From Gari tellinella (lineage: Eukaryota; Mollusca; Bivalvia; Cardiida; Psammobiidae): a stretch of DNA of 64,000 nt. Shown piece after piece: positions 21,829-32,739 of this stretch; positions within the stretch are counted from its first letter, which is position 1; each line of letters opens with the position of its first letter. The DNA lies in contig OV277869.1 of assembly GCA_922989275.2 (NCBI GenBank), positions 27,724,189 to 27,788,188 of the forward strand. Reading direction: 5' to 3'. Below the pieces are notes generated by a model, which made no database searches, was not told where the DNA came from, and saw nothing but the letters and a program-made list of their open reading frames with translations. The translations under genes and the position numbers were made by a program.

Positions 21829-22794
21829 ATTTTTATATTTCCTAAGTAAAAATACATAAAATTTAAATTAAAAAATAAACTCAGACGACAATCGTTTAAA
21901 GCTTATGGCGTCATAGAAGGAAATGTACTAAACCTAAATAAGTTATGTAGCTTTTAGGGAACGTATACTCGTATAATTAACGTCTTATAATTTTGTCAAT
22001 GCTTTTTAGAGTCAGAAAATCTGTAGTTGCTTTGGTCTGTCATGTTTTCAGTCACTTACGTTGTCACGTTGTCAGTCGGTCTGTAAGTAGTTGCTTCTTG
22101 TTGGTTGTAGTAACTAGTAGTTTTCATACTATTGCCACGAACCCTAAATTTATCTTGACATTTCTTGTATATATAAATTTACTAAAGAAAGCCTTTTATT
22201 TGCAAAATATGATGATCTTGATTTGTTTCAGAAATTAGGGTATATACCAAGTTTGGAATGAGGGGCGTGGCAATAGAGAATTAATTGTATAGACTTGTTT
22301 AATTTTGTTTATTAACTAGAAGAAACGGTTTAAATGCCTTCTCCAACACAAACAAACGGTTAGTGATTTAGTTTTCTAGGGGTGTCCCCTGTTACGATCA
22401 AAGCATAATTATTCAGGAAAAAGGTGGAGTAATAAGGTGAAATAAAACATCACATAGCAAACAGGGCGGTCCACGATCGGACTTCTCTGTTAAGAGACGT
22501 CTTATCTTGGGCTGCACTGTTTGAAGTTACCGTTACTTGTAGTGATATCAGTGTGGTTTATGTAAGTTTCAAGTAATTACTTGACACACCTTTATATAGT
22601 CGCCATATTATTATATTTGTTAGTTTATAATACATTTTGTATGTACATGTATGTTTATAACATAACTATGTAACGCTTAATGTTGTCCTCATGGGCTTTC
22701 AAGCCCACTGGATTTATGAAAAATAAACTGTATTATAATATAAAAGGAAAACTTCTTATGTGGAAAACATTCATTTCAGTATATCTATTTTCAG

Positions 22795-22922
22795 CTATTT
22801 TGGCATACGATGGATTTGAAATTCCAGGAGACATATATGCCTGGACAGCTGTCCTTATTTTGCCGATCAATTCCGCTTTGAACCCATTTCTCTACACACT
22901 TTCATCGTTGAGACATCGAAAG
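22795..22922 (+). CDS. GPCR TM7 exon
   Basis: After the acceptor TCTATTTTCAG the frame reads ILAYDGFEIPGDIYAW, then VLILPINSALNPFLYTL (TM7 with the NPxxY-type NPFLY) and SLRHRK before the donor (CGAAAG/GTACAG). Loop 3 and TM7 resemble type C leucine-rich-repeat receptors. The join from 19260 is in phase; this exon ends on a codon boundary. Confidence 0.88.
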
Positions 22923-23327
22923 GTACAGAATCATAGTCCCCAGTGGGATGTTGAGATGATAGAATGCACACAGTGTCCTAACTGGCAGAGTAGTAAGACT
23001 CCGCCAAAATTTGATACTACTACATTCACCCACATGCATGTACATTGGTGCTATAGAACCATGATTGTGTTGCAGTTCCGTTAAATTTACATAAACAAAC
23101 AGATGTTAAATTTATAGTAAAAATGGATGGTTTTCGTTTATTAACGTGAATATTCAACGAATAATTATGCTTTATGTTATATATTGTTACCGTAATGTAT
23201 AAAAATATAGATTTTGCGGTTTAATTTAGAAAATAAAGAGTCAATTACAAATTCATTGTAACTAAAATACTAAGACAGTTTCCGCTTATTGAGATGAAAG
23301 TGTACAGATACGATTTCAAAGTACCAG

Positions 23328-23523
23328 GGGCCCGTTTCATAAAACTTCGTACGACAAATGCTATCGTAAGTCAGATGATAAAAGTCTCAATTACTAATTA
23401 TTTCCCCATCTAAATCTGTCTTGTGAAGGGATGTCACAAGACAGGATTAGATAGAGAAATCAGAAATTAAATGTATTTTAAAGTTTTGACTTACGGCCGT
23501 TTTTTGTTTTATGAAACGTGTCC
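23328..23523. mobile_element. MITE with GGGCCCGTTTCATAAAAC ends
   Basis: The left end GGGGCCCGTTTCATAAAACTTCG is mirrored by GTTTTATGAAACGTGTCCC at the right. The inner ACTTACG/CGTAAGT blocks also pair, and a small hairpin (TCTTGTGA...TCACAAGA) lies in the middle. About 196 bp, no ORF. A partial relative (GGGGCTCGTTTTACTAAAC) lies near 24129. Confidence 0.75.
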
Positions 23524-24217
23524 CAGTAGATATTCCAATTGCTCTCTGCACCTATACACTAGATTCTTAACTGTACAATAACATATACATAATATTGCAT
23601 TTTGATTGTAAATAATATAAATGCTAGAGATTCTATCCATTATAATTAAACCTAGTCAATAGAAATAGTGTAAGACATATGTTTTTTTGTAGAAGGGTGT
23701 GGAATGTCTTTAACAAAACACTAGTATTCAGGCACAAAGCGTAAATGCTCTTTGAGCAATATGCGAGCGGTCCACAGTTTAAGTCAATTGACAATCGATC
23801 TTAGATCGGTTGCAGACACTCACCAAACATAAAGTTGACACAAACGATCACTGACTGTTTGTCATTCAGTCTTCATTCAGTCTGAAAGCGGGATTGCTAT
23901 TAACTGTACCCGCAAGTATAATCTGCACATGGCAGTTTTAATTAACGAATGTTGTGCAGCCAGTTGGCACTGTTTGCCGATTTCGAGAACCAGATAACGA
24001 GAACAAGTAAGACTGTGTTTTCGATGGCATTTTCATTCTTGCATTATAAGTCGATGTCGAAGACATGGTGACTTAATTAACTACTCACAAACTTACCGCA
24101 TGGCCAGTCGCCATCCACTAGCCAATCAGGGGCTCGTTTTACTAAACTACTTACGCAAAATTTTTGCGTAAGTCAAAATTTTAATTTTTAATTTATATTT
24201 TTTATAATCACTTGCTA

Positions 24218-24287
24218 CAAACAGCAAATAGCCAGATCAGAGGACGCGCTTTAAGCGCGTCCTCTGATCTGGCTATTTGCCGTTTGC
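24218..24287. repeat. Near-perfect hairpin, inner stem GAGGACGCGC
   Basis: GCAAATAGCCAGATCAGAGG pairs with CCTCTGATCTGGCTATTTGC, and the inner ACGCGCTT/AAGCGCGT closes the stem. It keeps the AGATCAGA block and the CAAAC/GTTTG ends of the family, while the rest of the stem is different and still fully paired. Confidence 0.85.
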
Positions 24288-25105
24288 AAACGTTTATGAT
24301 CGCTAACGTTCTGCAACTGAAATTTCGGAAGGAAAACCACGAAGCATACAAGTTCTGTTTTATAAGAAGTCAACGGTTTTTTTTCATTTTTTGAAAAATG
24401 GTTTAGTGATTTTTATGGTCGTATTTAGCGGAGCGTGTAAAAGTAGTTATATTCTCCACCTAAATGTTCAAAAAAGTAATTTATAGAAGTTTAAGTGTTT
24501 TAAAAATAGATTGTTAAAAAGATTCAGCAAATATTTAAGTGAAGTGTGCCCTAATTCTGACATAGAGCACCTTCCCGACATGTACATGTATGATCTGCTG
24601 ATTAGTAAACCATTGACATACTCGACATGCAGCCAAAAACATTTCAAAACTTCCTGAATTTCGTCTATCATATATGAGCCACTACTTCGCCGTTTTTTAA
24701 TATATCAATAATGAACAACAATCATACCAGGTGAGATTTTTAAGGTAGTTTTGACGATGGGACCTTCACTAAAATTAACTAAATAATTGTAATGGATATT
24801 TCTACGTTTTTTTGGTATTTATGACCCAAAAATAATTTCATCTATCTTCATAAATTTATATGAATAGAATTATATACAATACACCATCAGAAAGTTGAAT
24901 GTATGATCGTATGTGTAAAAACAATATTTTCCGACCTAACGGTCATACATTTTGTGACATGAAATAGGAAACACAGGTTTTGAATTTATTTATATACTTT
25001 AGCCTTATTTATTAATGCCAGTCAGGATTAGACAATGGATAAAATGAATACATAGATCTGCAAACTTATTTGAAGTATTTTATGATATGTGTTTTTCATT
25101 ACTAG

Positions 25106-25148
25106 GCTGTGAGAAATGCTATGGATGAGAGCATTAGGATAAGCAAAG
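25106..25148 (+). CDS. Small intracellular-tail exon of the GPCR
   Basis: This 43-bp exon lies between ATTACTAG and GTAAGG and reads AVRNAMDESIRISK plus one base. That base joins in phase (G + AT = Asp) to the exon at 25705. The preceding exon ends on a codon boundary, so the whole TM7-tail chain is in phase. By position it would correspond to the linker/alpha-D region if the tail is kinase-like. Confidence 0.6.
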
Positions 25149-25704
25149 GTAAGGCACTCTTCTCTTATACTTAGTCTAAAATAATCACGGCTTTAGTATA
25201 AAGCTAATCATCTTATTATACATACGTCTGTTTAAATAGTGTCGTCTGCTTCATGTTCGTTGTTTTACATAGTTTTGAAATAGTTTGCATGCACCTTATG
25301 ATTCATATACAATATTCAAACCAAAGTGGTAAGACTCTACCAAAACGTGACACTAATATGTTCACACACATGCATGCACATTGGCGCTATTTAAACATAA
25401 TTGTACAGTGCCGTTAAACCAATTAAATCAATACAAGTTTCAAGAATTAGAAACCGGAAATTATAATTACAAGTTTCAGAGATAAATGATGTAAGACATG
25501 TGTTATCAATACAGTTATTACGCAAATTTGGTTTAGCAAACTGGAGGCTCTAATGTAATGACTCCACAAGAACTAAATGATTAAGTTCTTTACGTACAAA
25601 CAATTCATTTGATAGTTACTATGAATGGGTAAATAGGTAAGTTAGGTTGTTGCAGAGTTTTAATTTGAATATTGTTCAATTTATCATATTATAATTGTTT
25701 TTAG

Positions 25705-25874
25705 ATAGCCGAGTTCTTAATCGGACTGTGAGACAGAAAATCAAGATTACACCGAAAGAAGCATCCATAATCGCTCTATCAATTGCTAAGCACTTGCAAC
25801 TGTTACATCAGATGGACCTTGTATACGGAGAGTTTGTAACAGACAACGTCTTTTCCGAGACAGAAACAGGAAAA
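25705..25874 (+). CDS. GPCR tail exon resembling a protein-kinase C-lobe (degenerate catalytic loop)
   Basis: The exon starts after TTGTTTTTAG and ends at GGAAAA/GTATGT. The frame contains TPKEASIIALSIAKHLQLLH followed by QMDLVYGEFVTDNVF. This follows the kinase alpha-E helix and catalytic loop pattern (ALQIAKGLxYLH ... xHRDLKxxN). The HRD triad is replaced by YGE and the Lys is lost, while the loop Asn is kept. Known pseudokinases lose just these residues. Alternatively it is an unrelated helical tail. No DFG or APE exon was found further down, so the 3' end of the gene is not located. Confidence 0.55.
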
Positions 25875-26767
25875 GTATGTGGTTTTTACAGTTTTGAAAA
25901 TGGCATCTTTAACTCTTTCGCTGCCAAAGTAATCGTAAGAGTTTTACCCCCTCACCATTTTATTGCCGTCTACTTCAAAATTGTTGTCTGCAATATCGTT
26001 TCAAAGTTGAGTTTAAGTCAGTTGACTGAATAAATTTCAAAACGAATGTCAAACCGTTTGGATCCTGATCAGACGCCGCGTTACGCGGCGTCTAATCATG
26101 ATCCAACCTGTTTGCAAACGCGCTGTTTGGCGTCATTGAGAGTGAAAGTGTTAATTCATTGAAGCTTGATACTTAAATTTGATAATTTCAGTTTCCAAAT
26201 AAGTTTAGTTCATTTTTCAATAACGGGTTGATTGTAACAAAGCATTGCAAACTGACATATAGTACAGGCCTTGGCCAAAGATTCCACAGTCCTCTGAGTA
26301 GGGTCTTAACTATTTGCATAGAATATGTGTACACTTCATATGTACGTTTTTTGTTTACGCATTCTTTTTTTGCCACCACTAAAGAAATAGTTTCACCTTT
26401 TCAGTCATGAACATGTAACATTAGAAATATTGTCCTAGTAGATAGTAGCTTAAAGCATTCATCTCTACTTTCTACAACATTATTGGAATAGCCACCTGTC
26501 TTAAAAACTACAAACAGGCTATGGGATAATGAATTGAACACAATTTTAATGTCTGAAAACCGTAAATAGAACAACTACATGTATATTGAACCATATAAAA
26601 TTATGTTTTGCTAGCGTATCTCATTGACATCTGAAGTTTTAATTGGATAACTTAAAAAGGGCAATGTCAAACGTCTAGTCTGCCTTGACTATATATTGCC
26701 ACGAGTTCAGTAAGGACATCGATGGCCGTTGATGGCCATCGATTGCAAGTTGGCTTCCGGTCTGAAA
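25875..26767. other. Downstream of last recognised GPCR exon; no further exon seen
   Basis: It contains the hairpin at 26049-26114. Nothing else could be recognised. Confidence 0.35.
26049..26114. repeat. GACGCC hairpin
   Basis: TCAAACCGTTTGGATCCTGATCAGACGCCGCGT pairs, with a few mismatches, with ACGCGGCGTCTAATCATGATCCAACCTGTTTG. It has the same inner stem as the copies at 9584, 40498 and 43599. Confidence 0.8.
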
Positions 26768-27003
26768 TACAATGGAGAAAACGTTATTCCTCCGTTGAAA
26801 TGCAAACGCATATCAATGAAATATAGAAAATGACAACTTTTTAACAATTCTAACTACCAGTTTTAATCTGAGTGACAAACAATTTAAAGCCTAATCAGAC
26901 GCCGGGTAACCTTGCATCTGATCTGGCTCCAAATTGTTTGCAATGAAAATAATAGTTTGAGCGTAATCGCGGTAATTGGAAATAAAACGTTTTCTCTACT
27001 GTA
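26768..27003. mobile_element. M1-type MITE with decayed hairpin
   Basis: The ends TACAATGGAGAAAACGTTATT and AATAAAACGTTTTCTCTACTGTA match the TIR of the elements at 242-478 and 43101-43350. The central hairpin (26875-26942) keeps ACAAAC..TTTAAAGCC and GGCTCCAAATTGTTTG, but the inner stem has substitutions (GGGTAACCTTGCATC). Confidence 0.7.
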
Positions 27004-27583
27004 CTCTGCACGCTGCACACGGGGCACAAACTGCTAACCTAAACAGCAAACAGTGGTAACTGAACACGCTAATGGTTTATAACAATACACTGCAACATTG
27101 CAAACACTTTGAAGGCTCTATATCAGTCAGTTGTTTTGGGGAGATTCTTATTACATAGGGCAATTGTTCTCTTTACAGATACATTGTTGCACAAAGACAC
27201 GTGCAATCGTCACTAGGGTTAAATTTGTAAAATTGCATCTATTCTGCCTTAATGCGGGCACCCTGCTATTTGTAAACATTTAAGAATAATTCGACATCAG
27301 GTTAGAATCCAAACATGTAGCAGTTAGTTTTCTTAGTCGTTTAACCTATCTAACATAGTCACTGTCTTAATACCGTCTACTTGCTAAAATATCGTCTGAT
27401 TTCATATACATTTGTATATAATTTAGAATATTAGGCATTCTGACAGGAAACATTTGTATTATTGTCATATAGTTTTGAACCTCATTAGACACCGCGTTAT
27501 GTGGCGTCTGATTAGGACCAAAACTGTTCAAAAAGCCGATCGTAGTCACCTTTGTTGGTAAAATATTTACATTCACCCTCTTC

Positions 27584-27666
27584 AAATAAATACGAAAGAC
27601 TCAAGCAGGAAACGCAACACAAAAAATACACCCACCTCTTAAGCAGAACACACACACAGTCATACC

Positions 27667-27718
<52 letters not shown>

Positions 27719-28322
27719 ATCCCATTCCTTCATCTACACTAAATAGAAAACAACAAGCAAGACAAACATAAAGCAAAGTGAATATAGGAGCCCGCCTTGG
27801 TACGGTCAGCAGCAATCAATAATTAATTATAAATTAACCATTAACCACCACTAGGGGGTTAAACCTGGGTTTAGGGGCGCCCAACCTCACTCTTATCTCC
27901 TATATTCACCTATAAAGACGAACAGTGTACATAAAATATAAACCTGCTCCACAACCTCACAATCAAAAGGACCGCCAGCACAGTAAGTAAATACATGTAA
28001 AACATCTAACAAAAATTATATGACAAGATCATTAGTAACACGGGAAAGAATTAAACACTTAATAAATCTGAATAAGGGGAGATCCTTTGAAAGCACAGAA
28101 AACAAAGCAAATACTGAAAATTGCAGACTCGGTTTAATTGAGTCTGTTCATGAGCAATACTGAAATATGCAACAGTGCTCACGCCCCCTAGCACCAGCTT
28201 AAGCGGAATTCAACTTTCAACTGTGTTAAAAATAACCCACTATGGCAACGGTCAAATTGTACTCAAGCGACTAGTCTGTAGTCACGAGTAACTGTAAGGC
28301 ATGGAATGCTTCAGGGTACGAC
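27584..28322. mobile_element. Dispersed repeat, copy B (with CA microsatellite and nested insertion)
   Basis: Near-identical to 12110-12709, with a longer CA run (27670-27712). At 28058-28224 it carries an extra block that replaces 11 bp of copy A; this block is the short element also seen alone at 20436-20575. Confidence 0.8.
28058..28224. mobile_element. Short element nested in repeat copy B
   Basis: Alignment by eye with copy A shows continuity up to GGGAAAGAATTAAACA and again from GTTAAAAATAACCCACTATGG. The intervening block matches 20436-20575, apart from an additional CTAGCACCAGCTTA. Confidence 0.75.
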
Positions 28323-28410
28323 AGAGAGGGAGTGAAAAATCAAAGCACGAAAATCCGACATAACTCTCCCGGTTAAGGACGGCTTTAGAGATACAACATC
28401 ATGTAGTGCT

Positions 28411-29285
28411 AAGCCCTGTCTGTCGTCGCACAACCAAAGGGGAAAGCATAGTTATCAATTGTAGATTGATCGATAACCAAACGTGAAGTGCGCAGCAATA
28501 TAGTTGGATCATAATCTTTTTTGAGGAAAAATCTAATACGTTTCACAAATAGGTTTTGAAAATGCATATGTCCAAGAATCTTACGAAGTCTGTAAATCAC
28601 ATCACCATAAAACTCCGGATGTGAAATACCTTGCCGCAGAAAAGACTTTAAGTTACATTTATACTTGTTAATGAGAGTAATATTTCTATAAAAGAATTAA
28701 GAAAATGTTTTACGAAGTTTATGAAATCTGTACCCCTGCTTAAGAAACTTTTATTACGAAAGTGGAAGTCCTCAACAGAGGTACAGGCCCTAGCAAAGCG
28801 AATAAGTTGTGAAATATAAACCCCGTAAGATGTGGAACGGGGAACATCACCATCTAGATGAGGATAATTTACAGTACTAAAATCAAAATCGTCTCGTTTA
28901 TCGTAAATCTTAGACGAAACAATACCGTTATTTATTAAAAGATCCAAATCTAAAAATGGTGCCGACAAATTTGACTCGTTTGTTTTATTAAGGCGTAGTT
29001 CTTTTTGGTAAATAAAAGGAAACAACGTATCAAAATGGGTTGTCTATATTAAAAATATCATTTAAGAAGCGCGATGTATTGTTAAAGGCTTCCACCATAT
29101 CTGCCTGTGTATCAGGTTTTAGACTTAGCATAAAGGCCGTCTCATAACAGTACCAAAATAGGTCTGCGACAAGGGGCGCACAGTTTGTACCCATAGGGAT
29201 ACCAATCACTTGGCGGTATATGGTACTCCCAAAACGTACATAAATATTATCCAGAAGAAATGATAGTGATTTGAAAAAAATGACA
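28411..29285 (-). pseudogene. Penelope-like or related reverse transcriptase relic
   Basis: On the minus strand, from 29285 down: FLLDNIYVRFG, then IGIPMGTNCAPLVADLF (RT palm motif with the conserved GIPMG). Next comes RFLNDIFNIDN where RYIDDVLSINN is expected, so the catalytic Y-x-D-D reads FLND. APFLDLDLLI, SSKIYDKRDDFDF, SYGVYISQLIRFARAC and EFYGDVIYRLRKILG follow. At least two frameshifts (near 29030 and 28735) plus the changed catalytic box show that it is dead. The motifs resemble RTs widespread in marine invertebrates, often of Penelope type. No endonuclease domain was recognised. Confidence 0.8.
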
Positions 29286-29702
29286 TTTAATTTGTATAAG
29301 CACTATTTCTGGAGAGGGCGGGACTTGTGGATATATGTTTGTATTGCGCAGAAGAGGCGGGGTTTATGAGTCTTCTCTCCGCGAATCATTTTGTTGCGTT
29401 GCTTAAGTAACGCCGTGATGGCTGTTCCTTTTAAGGTACCATTATTCGTGTAAATAACCTCTAACGTGGATTAAACATACATGCACACTAATAAAATATT
29501 CATTTAATATTAGAAATTACACGAAATATAATATAAATAAAAGAAATGTACTGAATTTTTAAAAAAGAGGCTCGCAACCAGATTTAGCATTAAAAATAGT
29601 ATTTTGTAAATATATGTCAAACGCTTATATAAACGGGTTAAAATTAGTTTAGGATAAAAAATTCTGTTTAAAACATGCATTTCAATCAAAAAAAAATATT
29701 GA

Positions 29703-29793
29703 GCTCTGGACGGATTCGAACCCGGTACCCGGCATGCGGGGACAGAAAAGCAAAAAGCACAACCCCCTTAGACCACTCGACCAATTGGGCTAT
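29703..29793 (-). repeat. tRNA-like pseudogene (Leu/Ser-type box A and box B)
   Basis: The minus strand contains TGGTCGAGTGGTCTAAGG (an almost perfect class II tRNA box A) and GGGTTCGAATCC (perfect box B), about 40 bp apart. The acceptor ends do not pair and the T-stem is poor, so it is a pseudogene or SINE head rather than a working tRNA. Confidence 0.6.
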
Positions 29794-30862
29794 TCATATA
29801 TCTAGGATCGATTTAACGTACTAAAGTTTGAAGCGAGGGAGAGTACCTAATTCGGCCCAGGTTTATGTCCGAGCCCGTGATCAATTACTGTTGCGTCTTT
29901 GGACGCAACGGATAAAGCGATGGAAAATATCTAAAACAATAAGATTTGAAGACTTTTCTTGAGGGTGATTTTAGACTGATCATAGACTGATCATATTCTA
30001 ATGCCAGATGCGCGATAATGCTACACATTTGGTTTTATTTGAGTATTTTCTTTTCTTTTTGCAAATACACCATCTGGTTGCGGGTCGCTTTAAGCGAAAT
30101 AAACGACAGAAAATGATCGACAAATTCCATGAATCGCGCCTGCGATTCATAGAATTTACCGATCATTTTCTGTCGGGTTTTTTCGCTTAAACGTAAAAAA
30201 TACTCAGATCATTATTTAAATGGTTAGCATTTCAGTTTACTCTTATAACGTCAAATCTGTGTCAATAGACTTATATTTATAACATAACTTAAGTGTAACA
30301 TTATGTTTGACAGAATTGTGATTTTAAATATAATAGGTCAGTAAGTATTCTCAAGATGTACTTACAGAACAAATTTGATATCCCTAGCTAGTAAATATTC
30401 TCCTGGTAATGGGGACACTGATGGACGGATGGACGTACGTTCTCACAGTTGGACATTTGTTGGGTATATTTTTTGTTTAAAAGTACCCAACAGTACACTA
30501 AAATACCCAACAATAACAATAGGGCAATCACGGAATGAATGGAATCTATTGTTCTCCCTACCCAACAAAGGACCTTTCGTGCGCTCGAATGGACGAACAC
30601 ACCTACAGTTCAATCAGAATAATCAATGCGCCCAAAGCTAGCTTTGGGTGTATAAAACACTGACCCTATAACCACGTGAATTAAGATGCATTGATGCATT
30701 TACATGCATAGTGGCAGCTAAAGGTAAAGCACAAACAAAGCAGAAATATTCTACATGAGCGCTCTGCTTTATTTGCATCCACCTTCCCAAAACAAAAAGC
30801 TTATATACCTTTGAGTGCCTATTACTGTCATAAATTATTCAGAAGGGGGATACGGTACTACG
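29794..30862. other. Intergenic, holding one foldback element
   Basis: Apart from the palindrome at 30041-30205 and a short GGACGGATGGACG run near 30422, no feature was recognised. Confidence 0.4.
30041..30205. mobile_element. Long palindrome, CGAAATAAACGACAG family
   Basis: TTTAAGCGAAATAAACGACAGAAAATGATCG at 30090-30120 is mirrored by CGATCATTTTCTGTCGGGTTTTTTCGCTTAAA. The apex is CATGAATCGCGCCTGCGATTCAT, and the outer GAGTATTTT/AAAATACTC arms close the structure. Confidence 0.8.
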
Positions 30863-31260
30863 TGTATTTAAGAAATTAACTGAATATTTTCGGTGTTTAA
30901 GCGAAATAAACGACAGAAAATGATCGGCAAATTCCATGAATCGCGCTTTATCATTTTCTGTCGTTTATTTCGCTTAAAGGCCGAAAATATTCAAGTTCAT
31001 TTCTTATATTTACATTATATTTGCTGTAATGTCTAATATTAAATTAATATTTTATTAGTATGCATGTATGTTTAATCCATAGTAGAGGTTGTTAACACGA
31101 ATAATAAGTACCCTTAAAGGAACAGCCATAACGGCGTTACTCAGGGAACTCAACAAAATGATTCGCGTAACAGGTCCCGCCCCTAGATAAATTGCGATTA
31201 TACGAAATAAATGTCATATTGTTCAATTGAATTGAATGGGACAAATGTAAATATTTCTCA
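30863..31260. mobile_element. Long palindrome plus conserved flank, same family as 3815
   Basis: The hairpin spans 30863-31010 (TATTTAAGAAATTAACTGAA ... TTCAAGTTCATTTCTTATA; inner GCGAAATAAACGACAGAAAA/TTTTCTGTCGTTTATTTCGC). The following 130 bp (GTATGCATGTATGTTTAATCC and AACACGAATAATAAGTACCC) match 4025-4090. Half of the apex (GATTCATGG) is missing. Confidence 0.75.
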
Positions 31261-32739
31261 ATAAACGCATAATAAATTATGTTACCCAAATACTGATATT
31301 ATTGCATACAGATTGGAGTCACATAAGACTCGTAGTTTTTCAGCGTCTAAACAGGATTCACACTGTTTACCACTTTATAGCAGGAAATATGTTGGACATA
31401 TTCCAAATACATGAAAAATGATGAGACTGAGAAACTTGAATGTGAATAAGTTAAACAGGAGAGATGATTTATAAATCTATTTACAGTTAGAAGTATACCT
31501 TCCCCTACCAAGGACTACGAAGGATCCCACTAGGAAGAAGAACAACGACATGCGCCACATAGGAGCATTGTTTGAAACACTTCTAGACTTAACAACCAAG
31601 AAAGTGACAATGACTTGAGTTTAACCATATTTTCCCTGAAACTTCAAATGGACAATGTCAGTTTTCAACTTAGTATAGTCCATTTCGACTACTTCATGAG
31701 AAATGAATACTATTTCATGAAAAATTGATAGTTGTCAATGTATTGCAACGTGACAAACAGTGCAGACACTGATCAGAGGGTTTCGTTAGGAGACATATGA
31801 TGTTGGTCTTCAATGCTTGCATAGGACAAGTGTACCTTTCACAGGTACACTGTTTGGAAATGACGCATATAAGCGTGACTAGTATTTAAATCGATAAGAT
31901 ACTAGTATTTCAATTTGTCATTTTTTTTGTAAATATATGTTAGTGTTGTCAAAGTGTCAGTTATTGGATATTATCTTATGTATAGTTTGTATTTTTAACT
32001 ACTAATGTGTTTTGCTATATCATGTATTACAAAGGCTGTATTTAAATGCTTAAAGCAGAATGAAAGTAAAGAAGCCGCACCGTGCACATAGTTCATACCC
32101 TGATCAGACTCCGCGTGATGCTGCGGCTGGTCAGTGTCAAACTGTTTGATACTAGTATCGATATTTAGTCAGTCAGAACGTCTTAAATCAGTTTGAACAT
32201 ATACTGCAGACGGCAGGCCGTTCTGCAGAAAACACTATCGATAGAGACGATATTTTGGCAGTGAAAGTTGAAAGCAGAATAACAGGAAAGCGATAAGATA
32301 CGTACAATATTCGATAACCGCTCAATACATTGCTGAACATCACTGAACATTTCAATCCGTTTTAATCCATATCAGTATCAAACTGTTTGATACTCAAGCA
32401 AATTAATGCTTTTGAAGCCAACTGCCTAAGTTATATATACAAGCAGATGTTTTTACAGTAAATCCTGTTTTTACTTTATTAGAATAAGCTATTCAAGTCA
32501 TTCCTAACAATGGAAATGTTATTCTTTCCCAATAAACACGTTTGTACTAACAACAAATAATTTCCATTTCAATCAATTTCGGACAAGATTAGAGGCTGGG
32601 TATCCGGGAGTCTATCAGTCTCCAAACTCTTTCTCATTCCGATTTTAACAAGTCTACCGTTTTGAAACAGTCACGAGGCGAAGCCGAGTCCCATTTGAAT
32701 ATTTTCTGCCAATATATATTCCATAAAAAGTAGATCTAC
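31261..32739. other. Intergenic with decayed hairpin fragments only
   Basis: Fragments of the CAAACTGTTTGATAC hairpin family occur near 32094-32160 and 32360-32400, and a truncated M1-like end (AATGTTATTCTTTCCCAATAAACACG) at 32514. No gene. Confidence 0.4.

Larger units (their letters stand above)
19261..22794. other. Intron between TM6 and TM7 exons
   Basis: Borders are GTACGT and ATTTTCAG; the join makes GCT (Ala) across the split codon. It contains a palindrome (19833-19925), a small dispersed element (20436-20575), a TTAA MITE (21204-21449) and a decayed hairpin (21770-21828). No exon was seen. Confidence 0.65.
22923..25105. other. Intron between TM7 and tail exons
   Basis: It contains a MITE (23328-23523) and a hairpin (24218-24287). 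If the tail is a complete kinase-like domain, N-lobe exons should lie here. I could not recognise a glycine-rich loop or an ALK/VAVK lysine motif. An open stretch around 24509-24655 has no assignable similarity. Confidence 0.5.

Noticed and set aside
29703..29793. Functional tRNA gene
   Set aside because: Box A and box B are good, but acceptor and T stems do not pair; kept only as a tRNA-like pseudogene.
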